A stretch of 64,000 bases of DNA from Herbaspirillum hiltneri N3 (lineage in GTDB: Bacteria; Pseudomonadota; Gammaproteobacteria; Burkholderiales; Burkholderiaceae_D): contig NZ_CP011409.1 of NCBI RefSeq assembly GCF_001267925.1, positions 2,170,001 to 2,234,000 on the forward strand, given 5' to 3'. The notes below the pieces were generated by a model. It was not told the DNA's origin and did not search any database. It was given only the letters and a program-made list of their open reading frames with translations. How positions within the stretch are numbered: position 1 is the stretch's first letter; every line of letters starts with the position of its first letter. Position numbers and translations under genes: made by a program. This document shows, in pieces, positions 27,594 to 37,570 of this stretch.

Positions 27594-28064
27594 ATGCCTA
27601 CCGTCACTTTCACCGTCAACGGCACCGCCCGTTCCGTTGATGTCCGCGATCCCGACCAACCCCTGCTCTACGCATTGCGCAACAGCTTCGGCCTGACCGG
27701 TCCCAAGTTCGGTTGCGGGCTGGGTCAATGCGGCGCCTGCACCGTGCTGCTCGACCAGACGCCGCTGCGCAGTTGCGTCACGCCACTGTCGGCGGTGGCC
27801 GGCAAATCCATCACCACCATTGAAGGCCTCGGGACGCCCGACAAGCCGCATCCGGTGCAGGCCGCCTTCATCGCCGAGCAGGCGGCGCAGTGCGGCTACT
27901 GCGCCAACGGCATGGTGATGACCAGCGCCGCTTTGCTGGCCTCGAACCCCAAGCCCAGCGAAGCCGAAATCAAGGACGCGCTGGCGGCCAACCTGTGCCG
28001 CTGCGGCACCCACGTGCGCATCCTGCGCGCGGTGATGCGCGCTTCGGGGAGGACGCCGTCATGA
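27594..28064 (+). CDS. 2Fe-2S subunit of a molybdenum hydroxylase
   Basis: 156 residues with two iron-sulfur modules. The plant-type ferredoxin site is FGCGLGQCGACTVLL with a fourth Cys in RSCVTPL; the second, all-alpha cluster is CGYCANGMVM and NLCRCGTHVRI. This is the small subunit of two-component IorA/xanthine-dehydrogenase-family enzymes. It passes electrons from the molybdopterin subunit encoded next, which overlaps it by four bases (ATGA). Confidence 0.94.
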   Translation: MPTVTFTVNGTARSVDVRDPDQPLLYALRNSFGLTGPKFGCGLGQCGACTVLLDQTPLRSCVTPLSAVAGKSITTIEGLGTPDKPHPVQAAFIAEQAAQCGYCANGMVMTSAALLASNPKPSEAEIKDALAANLCRCGTHVRILRAVMRASGRTPS

Positions 28065-30340
28065 ACGCCGCTTTCGACATGCAAATGAGCCGGCGCCGGC
28101 TGCTCAAAGCCGGCGGCGCGCTGGTGGTGACGCTGGTTGCTCCGGTGACGGTACTGGCCACGGAACAGGTATTGCGCGACAAGGCCGGCAACGCGCAGGC
28201 CCATGCGCTGCTGGACAAGACGCTCGACGCCGGCGCCGTGGATGGCTATATCGCGATCCATCAGGATGGCACGGTGACCTTGTTTTCGGGCAAGGTCGAT
28301 CTCGGCCAGGGGCTGCGCATCGCGATCCGGCAAATGGCGGCGGAAGAACTCGGCATCGGCGTCGACAAGATAGAAATGATCGAGGGCGACACCGCGCTCA
28401 CGCCCGACCAGGGACCGACCGCCGGCAGCAGCGGCGTCATGCGCGGCGGCGTGCAGATCCGCCAGGCCGCCGCGACCGCGCGCGAGGCGCTGATCGCCAT
28501 GGCGGCCGCGCGTTTGCAGACACCGGCGTCCGGTTTGACGGTGCAGGATGGAGTGGTGCGGCCGAAAGCCGGCGGGGCTGGATTGAGTTTCGCCGAGCTG
28601 GTCGGCGGCAAGCGTTTCGATCTCAAGGTGGATGCCAAGGCGCCGCTGAACAATCCGCAACATTACCGGGTGGTCGGCAAGCCGCTGTTGCGCCCGGATG
28701 TGCCGGCCAAGGTGACCGGCACGCATACCTATGTCCATGACGTGAAGTTGCCGGGCATGCTGCATGGGCGCGTGATTCGTGCTGCATCCGAAGGGGCGCA
28801 TATCGTCTCCGTCGATCAATCGTCGATCAGTAAATTCCCCGGTGTGAAGGTGGTGCGGCTGGGCGATTTCCTCGCCGTCGCGGCGCCCGACGAATGGGAT
28901 GCGATCCAGGCCGCCGCCGCGCTCAAAGTGGTCTGGAGCGTCAGCGACAAACTGATGGGCCACGACAAGGTCGAGCAGTGGTTGCGCAACGGTCCTTTCG
29001 ACGCTGAAGAAACGCTGGTCAAAAAAGGGGATGCGGCCGCCGCCTTGCAAGGTGCGACAGGAAAAATCAGCGCCAGCTATTACTGGCCGATACAGACGCA
29101 CGGTTCGATCGGCCCCTCGTGTGCGGTAGCCGACGTGGGCGCGAAGCAGGCGACCATTTATACCGCCTCGCAGGGGACGCATCGCTATCGTCCGGCCTAC
29201 GCGCAGATGCTGGGCATGCCCAATGAAGCGGTGCGCCTAGTATATGTCGACGGCGCCGGCTGCTACGGCATGAACGGCCATGACGACGCCGCCGCCGATG
29301 CGGCGCTGATGTCGAAGGCGCTGGGCAAGCCGGTGCGAGTGCAGTGGTCGCGCCAGGACGAACACGGCTTCGATCCGAAAGGACCGCCGCAGGCGCTGAC
29401 GCTGGAAGGCGCGTTGAACGCCGACAAGTCGATCGCGGTGTGGCGCACAGAAATGTGGCTGCCGCGCGCCACCGCCAGCCTGCCGACGGTGCCCTTGCTG
29501 GCGCCGCAGACGGCGGGCATGCCGCAGCCGAAGGGAATTTCCACGGGCCTGATTTCACAGAACGGCGATCCGCCGTACGAGGTGGCCAACGTCACGGTCG
29601 GCGTGCACTGGCATGACAGCGCACCGCTGCGTCCGGCCAACATCCGCGCGCCCGGCAAGATTGCGAACATCTATGCGGTGGAATGCTTCACCGACGAATT
29701 GGCGGCGCAGGCGGGCATGGATCCGCTGGCGTTTCGCCTGCAATCGCTCAAGGATGCGCGCGGTGCGGAAGTGCTCAAACGTACGGCGGCATTGTTCGGC
29801 TGGCAATCGCGCGCCGTCGCCGCAGGCGTCGCCAACCAGACCAACAACGCGAACAAGACCAACAAGACCAACAAGCGCGGACGCGGCATCGCCTATTCGC
29901 ATTACAAGCACAACGAAACCTATGTCGCCATGGCGATGGAAGTCGAGGTCGACCGCGCCAGCGGCGAGATCCGCGTGCTGCGCGTGGCCTGCGCGCATGA
30001 TTGCGGACTCATCATCAATCCCGACGGCCTGCGTGCGCAGATCGAGGGCAGCATCCTGCAAACCATCTCGCGCAGCTTGTATGAAGAGATCCGTTTCGAT
30101 ACGCGCCGGGTGCAGAACGTCGACTGGGCCGGCTATCCCATCCTGGCGTTCCCGGCGGTCCCGGAATTGCGCATCGAACTGATCGACCGTCCCGCCATGC
30201 CGCCGCTGGGCGGTGGCGAGGCGGCGGCGTCGCCGGTGACGGCAGCGCTGGCCAATGCGGTGTGGGACGCCGTCGGCATCCGCTTGCGCACGGTGCCGTT
30301 CACGCCGGAGCGAGTGAAGGCGGCGTTGCAGAAGGTTTGA
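28061..30340 (+). CDS. Molybdopterin-binding subunit of a periplasmic molybdenum hydroxylase (IorB-like)
   Basis: 759 residues with a twin-arginine signal (MSRRRLLKAGGALVVTLVAPVTVLA, split over residues 9-33), so it is exported folded with its cofactor and partner. Molybdopterin-site motifs include GKVDLGQGLRIAIRQMAAEELG (about 75-98), PNEAVRLVYVDGAGCYGMNGHDDAAADAAL split over about 385-420, and near the end PPLGGGEAAASPV with the conserved active-site Glu. It oxidises an aldehyde or N-heterocycle; the actual substrate cannot be read. A low-complexity NQTNNANKTNKTNK insertion lies near residue 595. No cytochrome or XdhC-like maturation gene is adjacent. Confidence 0.92.
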   Translation: MNAAFDMQMSRRRLLKAGGALVVTLVAPVTVLATEQVLRDKAGNAQAHALLDKTLDAGAVDGYIAIHQDGTVTLFSGKVDLGQGLRIAIRQMAAEELGIGVDKIEMIEGDTALTPDQGPTAGSSGVMRGGVQIRQAAATAREALIAMAAARLQTPASGLTVQDGVVRPKAGGAGLSFAELVGGKRFDLKVDAKAPLNNPQHYRVVGKPLLRPDVPAKVTGTHTYVHDVKLPGMLHGRVIRAASEGAHIVSVDQSSISKFPGVKVVRLGDFLAVAAPDEWDAIQAAAALKVVWSVSDKLMGHDKVEQWLRNGPFDAEETLVKKGDAAAALQGATGKISASYYWPIQTHGSIGPSCAVADVGAKQATIYTASQGTHRYRPAYAQMLGMPNEAVRLVYVDGAGCYGMNGHDDAAADAALMSKALGKPVRVQWSRQDEHGFDPKGPPQALTLEGALNADKSIAVWRTEMWLPRATASLPTVPLLAPQTAGMPQPKGISTGLISQNGDPPYEVANVTVGVHWHDSAPLRPANIRAPGKIANIYAVECFTDELAAQAGMDPLAFRLQSLKDARGAEVLKRTAALFGWQSRAVAAGVANQTNNANKTNKTNKRGRGIAYSHYKHNETYVAMAMEVEVDRASGEIRVLRVACAHDCGLIINPDGLRAQIEGSILQTISRSLYEEIRFDTRRVQNVDWAGYPILAFPAVPELRIELIDRPAMPPLGGGEAAASPVTAALANAVWDAVGIRLRTVPFTPERVKAALQKV

Positions 30341-30454
30341 AGCAGCGTTGATGAAGGATATGGAAAGAGCCGTTGCGCTGCAACGCTCGCGTTTGTGTTC
30401 TACACTGCGCGAGCGGTTTCCTCAAAAAGTCCACAACATCAAGGAGAACTAAGC

Positions 30455-30877
30455 ATGATCAACGTCACAGCCAGCCGTATCGCCATCGCCTTGTCCGCAG
30501 TCCTGTTGTTCAGCACCGCCGCCATCGCACAAACCGTCAGCGTCGACCTCAAGGGCGCCAGCGAAGTCCCCGCCAACAACTCCACCGCCAGCGGCGCCGG
30601 CAGCATCAGCGTCGCAGCCGATAAAAGCGTGAGCGGCAAGATCACGACCACCGGCATCGAGGGCAAGATGGCGCACATCCATACCGGCGCCGCCGGCGCC
30701 AATGGTCCGGTGCTGGTGGGCCTGACCAAGGACGGCGATAACGGCTGGACCGTTCCCGCCGGCGCCAAATTCACCGAGGAGCAATATGCCGCCTACCTGG
30801 CCGGCGGACTGTACGTCAACGTCCATACGGCTGCACATCCGGGCGGTGAAATCCGCGGTCAGCTGCTGCCGAAATAA
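30455..30877 (+). CDS. CHRD-domain secreted protein
   Basis: 140 residues. A signal peptide (IAIALSAVLLFSTAAIA) is followed by one CHRD domain: VDLKGASEVPANNS, GKMAHIHTGAAGANGPVLVGL and YVNVHTAAHPGGEIRGQLLP. CHRD domains are beta-sandwich extracellular or periplasmic modules of unclear function, sometimes labelled superoxide-dismutase-like because of the HIH pattern. The ATG at 30455 with AAGGAG eight bases upstream is clear. Monocistronic. Confidence 0.9.
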   Translation: MINVTASRIAIALSAVLLFSTAAIAQTVSVDLKGASEVPANNSTASGAGSISVAADKSVSGKITTTGIEGKMAHIHTGAAGANGPVLVGLTKDGDNGWTVPAGAKFTEEQYAAYLAGGLYVNVHTAAHPGGEIRGQLLPK

Positions 30878-31176
30878 GGCGCCTCAGATTGCGAGCCGGA
30901 TCTCTTCCGGCATCCAAGGCCATCCTTTCGCGAGGGTGGCTTTTTTGTGGGCGCAGGTTTGTTTCTCCCTGAATGGTCATACAACTACGTTCATTTAACG
31001 ATGGGGAGTGCGCCGGAGGCCGGAAGACTGTTTGAAGAGGGCAGATCGGATTTTGGCGCTGTCGGCGACTCGGGAAGTTGCCAAATTCCAATGCCGTAAA
31101 GGATTTCAAGGGGCCAAAGAGCGCCGGCAATAATTCCGTTGCCAAACCAAAAAGGCATGTTTATACTGCGATCTGT

Positions 31177-31193
31177 GTTGTATGATGACTGAT
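31177..31193 (+). promoter_or_regulatory. 17-bp box shared with the kdgD upstream region (candidate FadR-type operator)
   Basis: GTTGTATGATGACTGAT matches 16 of 17 bases with GTTGTACGATGACTGAT on the minus strand at 44911-44927, upstream of kdgD. Both copies point towards their gene, about 145-155 bases before the start codon. TATGAT within it may double as a -10 element. Confidence 0.7.
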
Positions 31194-31207
31194 GACAAAG
31201 TTGTCAT
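31192..31207. promoter_or_regulatory. Perfect palindrome next to the shared box
   Basis: ATGACAA-AG-TTGTCAT, a 7-2-7 perfect inverted repeat abutting the shared box. A spacing and TTGT/ACAA content of this kind suit a GntR/FadR operator, but it is absent at the kdgD copy, so its role is unclear. Confidence 0.6.
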
Positions 31208-31349
31208 GCAGCCTTTCAATAATAGATACTGTCGCTGCCGCTTCGTCGGACAACGCCAAACATGAGCTGAACGCCGCGCTTCGCTGCATTCCGGTTCGTT
31301 ATTTGGCGTTTCCTCCCGGGCCGGCGCAGTTCCGGTCAGGAGACAATCA

Positions 31350-32720
31350 GTGAGTGTCAATCAAGTCGGCGCAGCCATCAGCGCAAGCGCCAAGGAAAAC
31401 ATCAAGCCAAGCCATGTTCGCTATCTGATCCTGTTCATGCTGTTCATCGTGACGACGGTCAACTACGCCGACCGCGCCACGCTGTCGATTGCCGGCACGT
31501 CGATGAAGGCCGAACTGGGTCTCGATCCGGTGATGATGGGTTATATCTTCTCGGCGTTCAGCTGGGCCTACGTATTGGCGCAATTGCCGGGCGGCTGGTT
31601 GCTGGATCGTTTCGGCTCCAAGAAAATTTATGCGCTGAGCATTTTCCTGTGGTCCTTCTTCACGCTGCTGCAAGGCGGCGTCACCTGGTTCGGCACGGCC
31701 GCTGCGGTAGTGCTGCTGTTCCTGCTGCGCTTCATGGTCGGCTTGGCGGAAGCGCCGTCGTTCCCGGCTAACGGGCGCATCGTCGCGTCGTGGTTTCCGA
31801 CGGCGGAACGCGGCACGGCATCCGCGATTTTCAACTCGGCGCAATATTTCGCGGCGGTGCTGTTTACGCCATTGATGGGTTGGATCACGCACGTCTACGG
31901 CTGGCACCATGTGTTCACGGTGATGGGCGCATTCGGCATCCTGCTGACCTTCATCTGGATCCGGATCATCCATAGCCCCAAGGATCATCCGATGATCAAC
32001 CATGCCGAGCTGCAGCACATCGAGCAGGGCGGCGGGCTGGTCGACATGGACCAGGCCAAGCCGAAAGCGGCCGCCGGGACTGACGCCGGCAAGGCCAAGT
32101 GGGGCTACATCAAACAGCTGCTGAGCAATCGCATGCTGCTGGGTGTGTACATCGGCCAGTACTGCATCAACACGATCACCTATTTCTTCCTGACCTGGTT
32201 CCCGGTGTACCTGGTGCAGGAGCGCGGCATGTCGATTTTGAAGGCGGGCTTCGTGGCATCGATCCCGGCGGTATGCGGCTTCATCGGCGGCGTGGTCGGC
32301 GGACTGATTTCGGATCGCCTGATCAAGCGCGGCAACAGCGTCACCATGTCGCGCAAAATCCCTATCGTCGGCGGCATGCTGCTGTCGACCACGATGATCC
32401 TGTGCAACTACGTCGATGCGCAGTGGATGGTGGTGGGCATCATGGCCGTGGCCTTCTTCGGCAAGGGCGTCGGCGCGCTGGGCTGGGCCGTGGTGGCCGA
32501 TACCGCACCGAAGGAAATCGTCGGCCTGTCGGGCGGCCTGTTCAACACCTTCGGCAATATCGCCGGCATCACCACGCCGATCGTGATCGGCTATATCCTG
32601 AAGGAAACCGGCTCGTTCAGCGGCGCCCTGATCTTCGTCGGCGCCAATGCGCTGGTGACGGTGATCAGCTACCTGGTGATCGTCAAGGAAATCAAGCGCG
32701 TCGAGCTCAAGCCGCTCTGA
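31350..32720 (+). CDS. MFS transporter, glucarate/galactarate permease type (GudP/GarP-like)
   Basis: A 456-residue proton symporter of the anion:cation symporter family with 12 membrane segments and a central loop near residues 215-255. NYADRATLSIAG, GWLLDRFGSKK, FMVGLAEAPSFPANGRIVASWFP and GLSGGLFNTFGNIAGITTP are typical of aldarate permeases. The start is GTG at 31350 with CAGGAGA upstream. Galactarate dehydratase lies 84 bases downstream on the same strand, supporting galactarate or glucarate as substrate. Confidence 0.93.
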   Translation: MSVNQVGAAISASAKENIKPSHVRYLILFMLFIVTTVNYADRATLSIAGTSMKAELGLDPVMMGYIFSAFSWAYVLAQLPGGWLLDRFGSKKIYALSIFLWSFFTLLQGGVTWFGTAAAVVLLFLLRFMVGLAEAPSFPANGRIVASWFPTAERGTASAIFNSAQYFAAVLFTPLMGWITHVYGWHHVFTVMGAFGILLTFIWIRIIHSPKDHPMINHAELQHIEQGGGLVDMDQAKPKAAAGTDAGKAKWGYIKQLLSNRMLLGVYIGQYCINTITYFFLTWFPVYLVQERGMSILKAGFVASIPAVCGFIGGVVGGLISDRLIKRGNSVTMSRKIPIVGGMLLSTTMILCNYVDAQWMVVGIMAVAFFGKGVGALGWAVVADTAPKEIVGLSGGLFNTFGNIAGITTPIVIGYILKETGSFSGALIFVGANALVTVISYLVIVKEIKRVELKPL

Positions 32721-32804
32721 CGTCGCAATAAACATGTGTAGTTGCCGGGACCTGCGTGTCCCGGCGATGTCGTTAACCAGCAGCACGTTGTCAATGGAAT
32801 CGCC

Positions 32805-34385
32805 ATGAGCGCCGAAACAACCACTCAAGCCAGCAACACCAATATTCCTCGCTACATCCTGATGCACGAGAACGACAACGTCGCCATCGTCGTCAACGAC
32901 CGCGGCCTGCCGGCCGGCACGGTTTTTCCGGATGGCCTGACGCTGGTCAGCCAGGTGCCGCAAGGCCACAAGATCGCCTTGCGCGATATTGCCCAGGGCG
33001 AAGCGATCATCCGCTACGACGTCGCCATCGGCTATGCCGCGCGCGATATCGCCAAAGGCAGCTGGATCGAAGAATCGGTGGTGACCTTGCCGCCGGCGCG
33101 CGAACTCGACAACCTGCCGATCGCCACGCGCAAGGCGCCCGAGCTGGCCTCGGTGCCGCTGGAAGGCTATACCTTCGAAGGCTATCGCAACGCCGACGGT
33201 TCGGTCGGCACGCGCAACCTGCTGGCGATCACCACCACCGTGCAATGCGTGGCCGGCGTGGTCGAGCATGCGGTCAAGCGCATCCGTGAGGAGCTGCTGC
33301 CGAAGTATCCCAATGTCGAAGACGTGGTGGCGCTGGAACACACCTACGGCTGCGGCGTCGCCATCGATGCGCCCAACGCCGACATCCCTATCCGCACATT
33401 GCGCAACATCAGCCTGAACCCCAACTTCGGCGGCCAGGCGATGGTGGTCAGCCTCGGTTGCGAAAAGCTGCAACCCAATCGCCTGCTGCCGGAAAGCATC
33501 ATCCCGATCCACAAGGAGGGCGAGGCTTACGTGGTCTGCCTGCAGGATTCGGAACACGTCGGCTTCAACTCGATGATCGACTCCATTTTGAAGATGGCCG
33601 AATTGCGCCTGCAGGAACTCGACAAGCGCCGTCGCGTGACTTGCCCGGCGTCGGATCTGGTGGTCGGCGTGCAGTGCGGCGGTAGCGACGCCTTCTCGGG
33701 CGTGACCGCCAACCCGGCGGTCGGCTTTGCCACCGATCTGCTGGTGCGTGCGGGCGCCGCCGTGATGTTCTCGGAAGTCACTGAAGTGCGCGACGGCATC
33801 GATCAGCTGACTTCGCGCGCGATCAACGAAGAAGTCGCGCAGGCCATGATCCGCGAGATGGACTGGTACGACAGTTACCTGCAAAAAGGCGGCGTCGACC
33901 GCAGCGCCAACACCACGCCGGGCAACAAGAAGGGCGGCCTCGCCAACATCGTCGAAAAGGCCATGGGCTCCATCGTCAAGTCGGGCAGCGCGCCGATTTC
34001 CGGCGTGCTGGCGCCGGGCGACAAGCTCAAACAGAAGGGTCTGATCTACGCCGCCACACCGGCCAGCGATTTCGTCTGCGGCACCTTGCAGCTGGCCGCC
34101 GGCATGAACCTGCATATCTTCACCACCGGCCGCGGTACGCCATACGGCCTGGCTGCGGTGCCGGTGATCAAGGTCGCCACGCGCAACGATCTGGCACGGC
34201 GCTGGCATGACCTGATGGACGTCAATGCCGGCCGCATCGCCAGCGGTGAGGCAACCATTGCCGACGTCGGCTGGGAGCTGTTCCAGCTGATGCTGGATGT
34301 GGCCAGCGGCCGCAAGCAGACCTGGGCCGAGAAGTGGAAATTGCATAACGCGCTGACGCTGTTCAACCCGGCGCCGATCACCTGA
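32805..34385 (+). CDS. garD: Galactarate dehydratase
   Basis: A 526-residue altronate/galactarate dehydratase family enzyme converting galactarate to 5-dehydro-4-deoxy-glucarate, metal-dependent and cytoplasmic. N-terminal SAF-like region (residues about 15-100), then [62 protein letters not shown] and [21 protein letters not shown] in the catalytic part. The length equals that of E. coli GarD (about 523). The ATG at 32805 starts the homologous sequence; an earlier frame opening at 32742 adds only unlike residues. Co-transcription with the permease is likely. Confidence 0.95.
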   Translation: MSAETTTQASNTNIPRYILMHENDNVAIVVNDRGLPAGTVFPDGLTLVSQVPQGHKIALRDIAQGEAIIRYDVAIGYAARDIAKGSWIEESVVTLPPARELDNLPIATRKAPELASVPLEGYTFEGYRNADGSVGTRNLLAITTTVQCVAGVVEHAVKRIREELLPKYPNVEDVVALEHTYGCGVAIDAPNADIPIRTLRNISLNPNFGGQAMVVSLGCEKLQPNRLLPESIIPIHKEGEAYVVCLQDSEHVGFNSMIDSILKMAELRLQELDKRRRVTCPASDLVVGVQCGGSDAFSGVTANPAVGFATDLLVRAGAAVMFSEVTEVRDGIDQLTSRAINEEVAQAMIREMDWYDSYLQKGGVDRSANTTPGNKKGGLANIVEKAMGSIVKSGSAPISGVLAPGDKLKQKGLIYAATPASDFVCGTLQLAAGMNLHIFTTGRGTPYGLAAVPVIKVATRNDLARRWHDLMDVNAGRIASGEATIADVGWELFQLMLDVASGRKQTWAEKWKLHNALTLFNPAPIT

Positions 34386-34413
34386 TTCAGTACAGGAAAA
34401 CACAAAACTACAA

Positions 34414-34446
34414 GCTCCCGCGTCATCGATAGCGGGAGCATTTTTT
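34414..34446 (+). terminator. Terminator after garD
   Basis: GCTCCCGC (34414-34421) pairs with GCGGGAGC (34432-34439), followed by A and six T. The next gene begins only 17 bases later, so some read-through is possible. Confidence 0.85.
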
Positions 34447-34462
34447 ATCAACGGGAGGAAGC

Positions 34463-35548
34463 ATGGAATTCGGAAAGTATGCACTGATGGCCGGCGCGGC
34501 AGTGCTTGGCTGTGCGGCAAGTATCGGCGCCAACGCGGCGACAATGGTGTACGTGTCCAACGCCGACAGCAAGGACATCTCGGTCTTGCAACTGAACAAG
34601 GACGGCAGCCTGACGCCGGTCGAGCAGGTGCCGACCGGCGGCACGGTGATGCCGCTGGCGTTCAGTCCCGATCACCATCGCCTGTACGCGTCGCTGCGCT
34701 CGCAGCCGTATTCGGTGACGACTTTCGCGATCGATCAGCAGAGCGGCAAACTGAAAGCGCTGGCGACGGTTCCGCTGGCCGACAACATGGCCAATCTGGC
34801 TACCGACAAGAGCGGCCGCTTCCTGCTGGCGGCGTCCTACACCGGCCACAAGATTTCCATCAATCCGATTTCTGCAACCGGTCTGGTGCAGCAAGAGGGC
34901 GTCGAGGTCATCAACACCGGCAAGAACGCCCACGCGGTTGCCACCGATCCGCACAACCGTTTCCTGTTCGCATCCAATCTGGGTAGCGACGTGATCCTGC
35001 AATTCAAGTTCGACGCCACTACCGGCAAGATCACGCCGAATACGCCGCCGTCGGTCGCGACCAAGGCCGGCGCCGGTCCGCGCCACTTTGTGTTCCATCC
35101 GAACCTGCGCTATGTGTTTTCCACCAACGAGCTCGACGGCACAGTCAACACGTACGCCTATGACGCCGCTCAGGGTACGCTCACTTTAAAGAGCGTCGTC
35201 TCGGCCGTGCCGCCGGGCTTCAAGGGCGATGCGCCGGCCGCCGCCGATATCCACCTGACGCCGGACGGACGCTTCCTCTACGCATCGGAGCGCACGTCGA
35301 GCACCTTGGCGGCTTATCGGGTTAATGCCAAAACCGGCAAGCTGACCGCCATCGGCAACGTCGCTACCGAGACTCAGCCGCGCGGATTTAACATCGATCC
35401 GCAAGGCAAATACCTGCTCGCGGTCGGACAAAAATCGAACGGGCTGACCAGCTACGCCATCAACCGGAAAACCGGTGCGCTGACGCCTTTGCAACACTAC
35501 GAGCTGGGCAAGAATCCGAACTGGGTGGAGATAGTCGCGTTTCCCTGA
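34463..35548 (+). CDS. Periplasmic lactonase family protein (YbhE-like seven-bladed propeller)
   Basis: 361 residues with a signal peptide (LMAGAAVLGCAASIGANA) and a seven-bladed beta-propeller of the lactonase/6-phosphogluconolactonase family. Repeats such as ANLATDKSGRFLLAASYTG, HAVATDPHNRFLFASNLGS, RHFVFHPNLRYVFSTNELDG and DIHLTPDGRFLYASERTS mark the blades. Cytoplasmic YbhE hydrolyses 6-phosphogluconolactone. Export and position beside garD suggest hydrolysis of aldaro- or uronolactones before uptake, which is inference. GGGAGG lies just before the ATG. Confidence 0.88.
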   Translation: MEFGKYALMAGAAVLGCAASIGANAATMVYVSNADSKDISVLQLNKDGSLTPVEQVPTGGTVMPLAFSPDHHRLYASLRSQPYSVTTFAIDQQSGKLKALATVPLADNMANLATDKSGRFLLAASYTGHKISINPISATGLVQQEGVEVINTGKNAHAVATDPHNRFLFASNLGSDVILQFKFDATTGKITPNTPPSVATKAGAGPRHFVFHPNLRYVFSTNELDGTVNTYAYDAAQGTLTLKSVVSAVPPGFKGDAPAAADIHLTPDGRFLYASERTSSTLAAYRVNAKTGKLTAIGNVATETQPRGFNIDPQGKYLLAVGQKSNGLTSYAINRKTGALTPLQHYELGKNPNWVEIVAFP

Positions 35549-35569
35549 TGCGGCGCTATTCAGTTTGAG

Positions 35570-35605
35570 AAAATCCCCCGCAGGCTATGGCGTGCGGGGG
35601 ATTTT
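35570..35605 (+). terminator. Terminator after the lactonase gene
   Basis: AAAATCCCCCGCA (35570-35582) pairs perfectly with TGCGGGGGATTTT (35593-35605), a 13-bp stem ending in T. Confidence 0.88.
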
Positions 35606-35761
35606 GCATTGAAGCGCCGGAGTTGTCGATTCGATAATGCGGCATTTGATGTCGCTCAAAAACCGTACAGAAAATCGCATCGGGTATTTTCCCTTGCTTT
35701 AAGATTGCGCAGGGCACGTCCACGTGCATCGAAAATTAAAATACCGATACTGGGAGTAGAA

Positions 35762-37522
35762 ATGCGGAACATCACCGTTCGTTTTAGTCTGATGAGCGCG
35801 CTGGCGCTGTTTGCCGCCATGATCGTGTTCGGCGCCGCAGTGGGCGTGTTCGCGCTGGGCCGCGCCAACGACTCCACCGTGATGGTGCATGACGTGGCTT
35901 CGCGCGCGCTGACCATCAATGACGCCTACAAGGACACGACGCGCACCCGCGCCGCCCTGACGCGCGCGTACAGCGCGTTGAAGGAGCAGAACGACCAGGA
36001 GGTCAAGAATTCCGCCTTGAAGAGCGCGCAGGCCAGTTACGATCGTACGCTCAAGCTGATCGATGAGTTTGACAAGGCGGCGCCGTTCAAGGGCCAGGAC
36101 GACAAGCTCAAGGCGGATCTGGTCAGCGCCGGCAAGCAGCTCTCCGATGTACTCAACAAGGCCGCCGAGGCCTTGCGCGCCAACGACACCAGTTCCTATG
36201 TCGAAATCAACGGCCGCGACATCACGTCCCGGGGCGCGAACTTTTCCACGCAGCTGGACAAGTTCCAGAAGTTGACCAAGGACGTCTCCGAAGACATCGT
36301 CGACCAGCGCAGCCGTGAATACAACATGGTGGTCTGGCTGGTAACGGTTGGCCTGATCGGCGCCTTGATACTTGTGCTGGCAGTGCATTTTCTGTTGCGC
36401 AGCATCGTGCTGAGGCCGCTCAACCGCGCCGTGAGCTTGCTCGACCAGGTGGCCGGTGGCGACCTGACGATGAAGATCAGCGAACCGGGCCGCAATGAAA
36501 TCGGCCGTCTGTTCGCCTCGATCCGCAGCATGCAGCAGGCCTTGCTCAGTACTGTCTCGCGCGTGCGCACCAGCACCGACATCATCAATACCGGAGCGCA
36601 GGAAATCGCTTCCGGCAATCTCGATCTGTCGTCGCGCACCGAGACCCAGGCCAGCTCGCTGGAAGAGACCGCTGCGTCGATGGAGCAACTGACCGGCACC
36701 GTCAAGCAGAATGCCGAGAACGCCCAGCAGGCCAACCAGCTGGCGCATTCGGCGTCCCAGACGGCAGTCAAGGGCGGCGAGGTGGTGGCGCAGGTGGTCG
36801 ATACCATGAACGCGATCAACGACTCTTCCAAGAAGATCGTCGACATCATCAGCGTGATCGACGGCATCGCGTTCCAGACCAATATCCTGGCTTTGAACGC
36901 GGCAGTGGAAGCCGCGCGCGCCGGCGAGCAGGGCCGCGGTTTTGCCGTGGTGGCGTCGGAAGTGCGCAGCCTGGCGCAACGCTCGGCGGCGGCGGCCAAA
37001 GAGATCAAGGGACTGATCACCGATTCGGTGGACAAGGTCGAGTCGGGCAGCCGCCTGGTCGAGCACGCCGGCATGACCATGGGCGAAGTGGTCGACAGCG
37101 TGCGCCGTGTGACCGATATCGTCAGCGAGATCAGCTCGGCCAGCCGTGAGCAGAGCGACGGCATCGCCCAGGTCAACAATGCGATTGCGCAGATGGATGA
37201 AGTGACGCAGCAGAATGCAGCGCTGGTGGAAGAGGCCGCCGCAGCGGCGCAGTCGCTGCAGACGCAGGCGGTGACGCTGGCCGAGGCGGTGAGTATTTTC
37301 CGGATCGACGCCGGCGCCGTGGCGGCGGGACGGCAACATGCACCGGTCGCCTTGACGCCGCGTGCTGCCGTTAAAGTCGCGGCAGCAGCAGCGGGAAGCG
37401 CTCCTGCCGCCGCGCTTCCCGCTGCTGCTGCAAGCACCAACGCGGCACCGGCCAAGCCTGTGATCGCCCGGACCGCACCCAAGCTTCCGCCGGCTTCCGA
37501 TGACGATTGGGAACAGTTCTGA
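35762..37522 (+). CDS. Methyl-accepting chemotaxis protein with CheR-docking tail
   Basis: A 586-residue transmembrane chemoreceptor. Membrane segment at about 9-32, a helical periplasmic ligand domain of about 150 residues (Tar/4-helix-bundle type with [17 protein letters not shown]), a second segment at about 193-215, HAMP (to about 270) and the signalling hairpin with [23 protein letters not shown] near residue 380. An Ala/Pro-rich flexible linker ends in DDDWEQF; the last five residues fit the xWxxF CheR/CheB tether. The ATG at 35762 has TGGGAG upstream. Its position inside the aldarate locus suggests sugar-acid sensing, as inference. Confidence 0.93.
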   Translation: MRNITVRFSLMSALALFAAMIVFGAAVGVFALGRANDSTVMVHDVASRALTINDAYKDTTRTRAALTRAYSALKEQNDQEVKNSALKSAQASYDRTLKLIDEFDKAAPFKGQDDKLKADLVSAGKQLSDVLNKAAEALRANDTSSYVEINGRDITSRGANFSTQLDKFQKLTKDVSEDIVDQRSREYNMVVWLVTVGLIGALILVLAVHFLLRSIVLRPLNRAVSLLDQVAGGDLTMKISEPGRNEIGRLFASIRSMQQALLSTVSRVRTSTDIINTGAQEIASGNLDLSSRTETQASSLEETAASMEQLTGTVKQNAENAQQANQLAHSASQTAVKGGEVVAQVVDTMNAINDSSKKIVDIISVIDGIAFQTNILALNAAVEAARAGEQGRGFAVVASEVRSLAQRSAAAAKEIKGLITDSVDKVESGSRLVEHAGMTMGEVVDSVRRVTDIVSEISSASREQSDGIAQVNNAIAQMDEVTQQNAALVEEAAAAAQSLQTQAVTLAEAVSIFRIDAGAVAAGRQHAPVALTPRAAVKVAAAAAGSAPAAALPAAAASTNAAPAKPVIARTAPKLPPASDDDWEQF

Positions 37523-37536
37523 TCCGGACAGCTACT

Positions 37537-37566
37537 GCCGCAGCGACAGCGTCGCTGCGGCTTTCT
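37537..37566. terminator. Terminator between the convergent chemoreceptor and E1 genes
   Basis: GCCGCAGCGAC (37537-37547) pairs with GTCGCTGCGGC (37551-37561) with an AGC loop and a T-rich tail TTTCTT on the plus strand. Confidence 0.8.
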
Positions 37567-37570
37567 TCCG

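Larger units (their letters stand above)
30878..31349. other. 472-base region upstream of the aldarate permease gene
   Basis: No gene seen. The left half is intergenic filler after the CHRD gene. The right half is the regulatory region of the permease gene and holds the 17-bp box at 31177-31193 and the palindrome at 31192-31207. Confidence 0.5.

Noticed and set aside
31347..34544. A 1065-codon open frame on the minus strand
   Set aside because: It lies opposite the permease and garD, has no ribosome site and shows biased Arg/His/Gln composition typical of the antisense of GC-rich genes.
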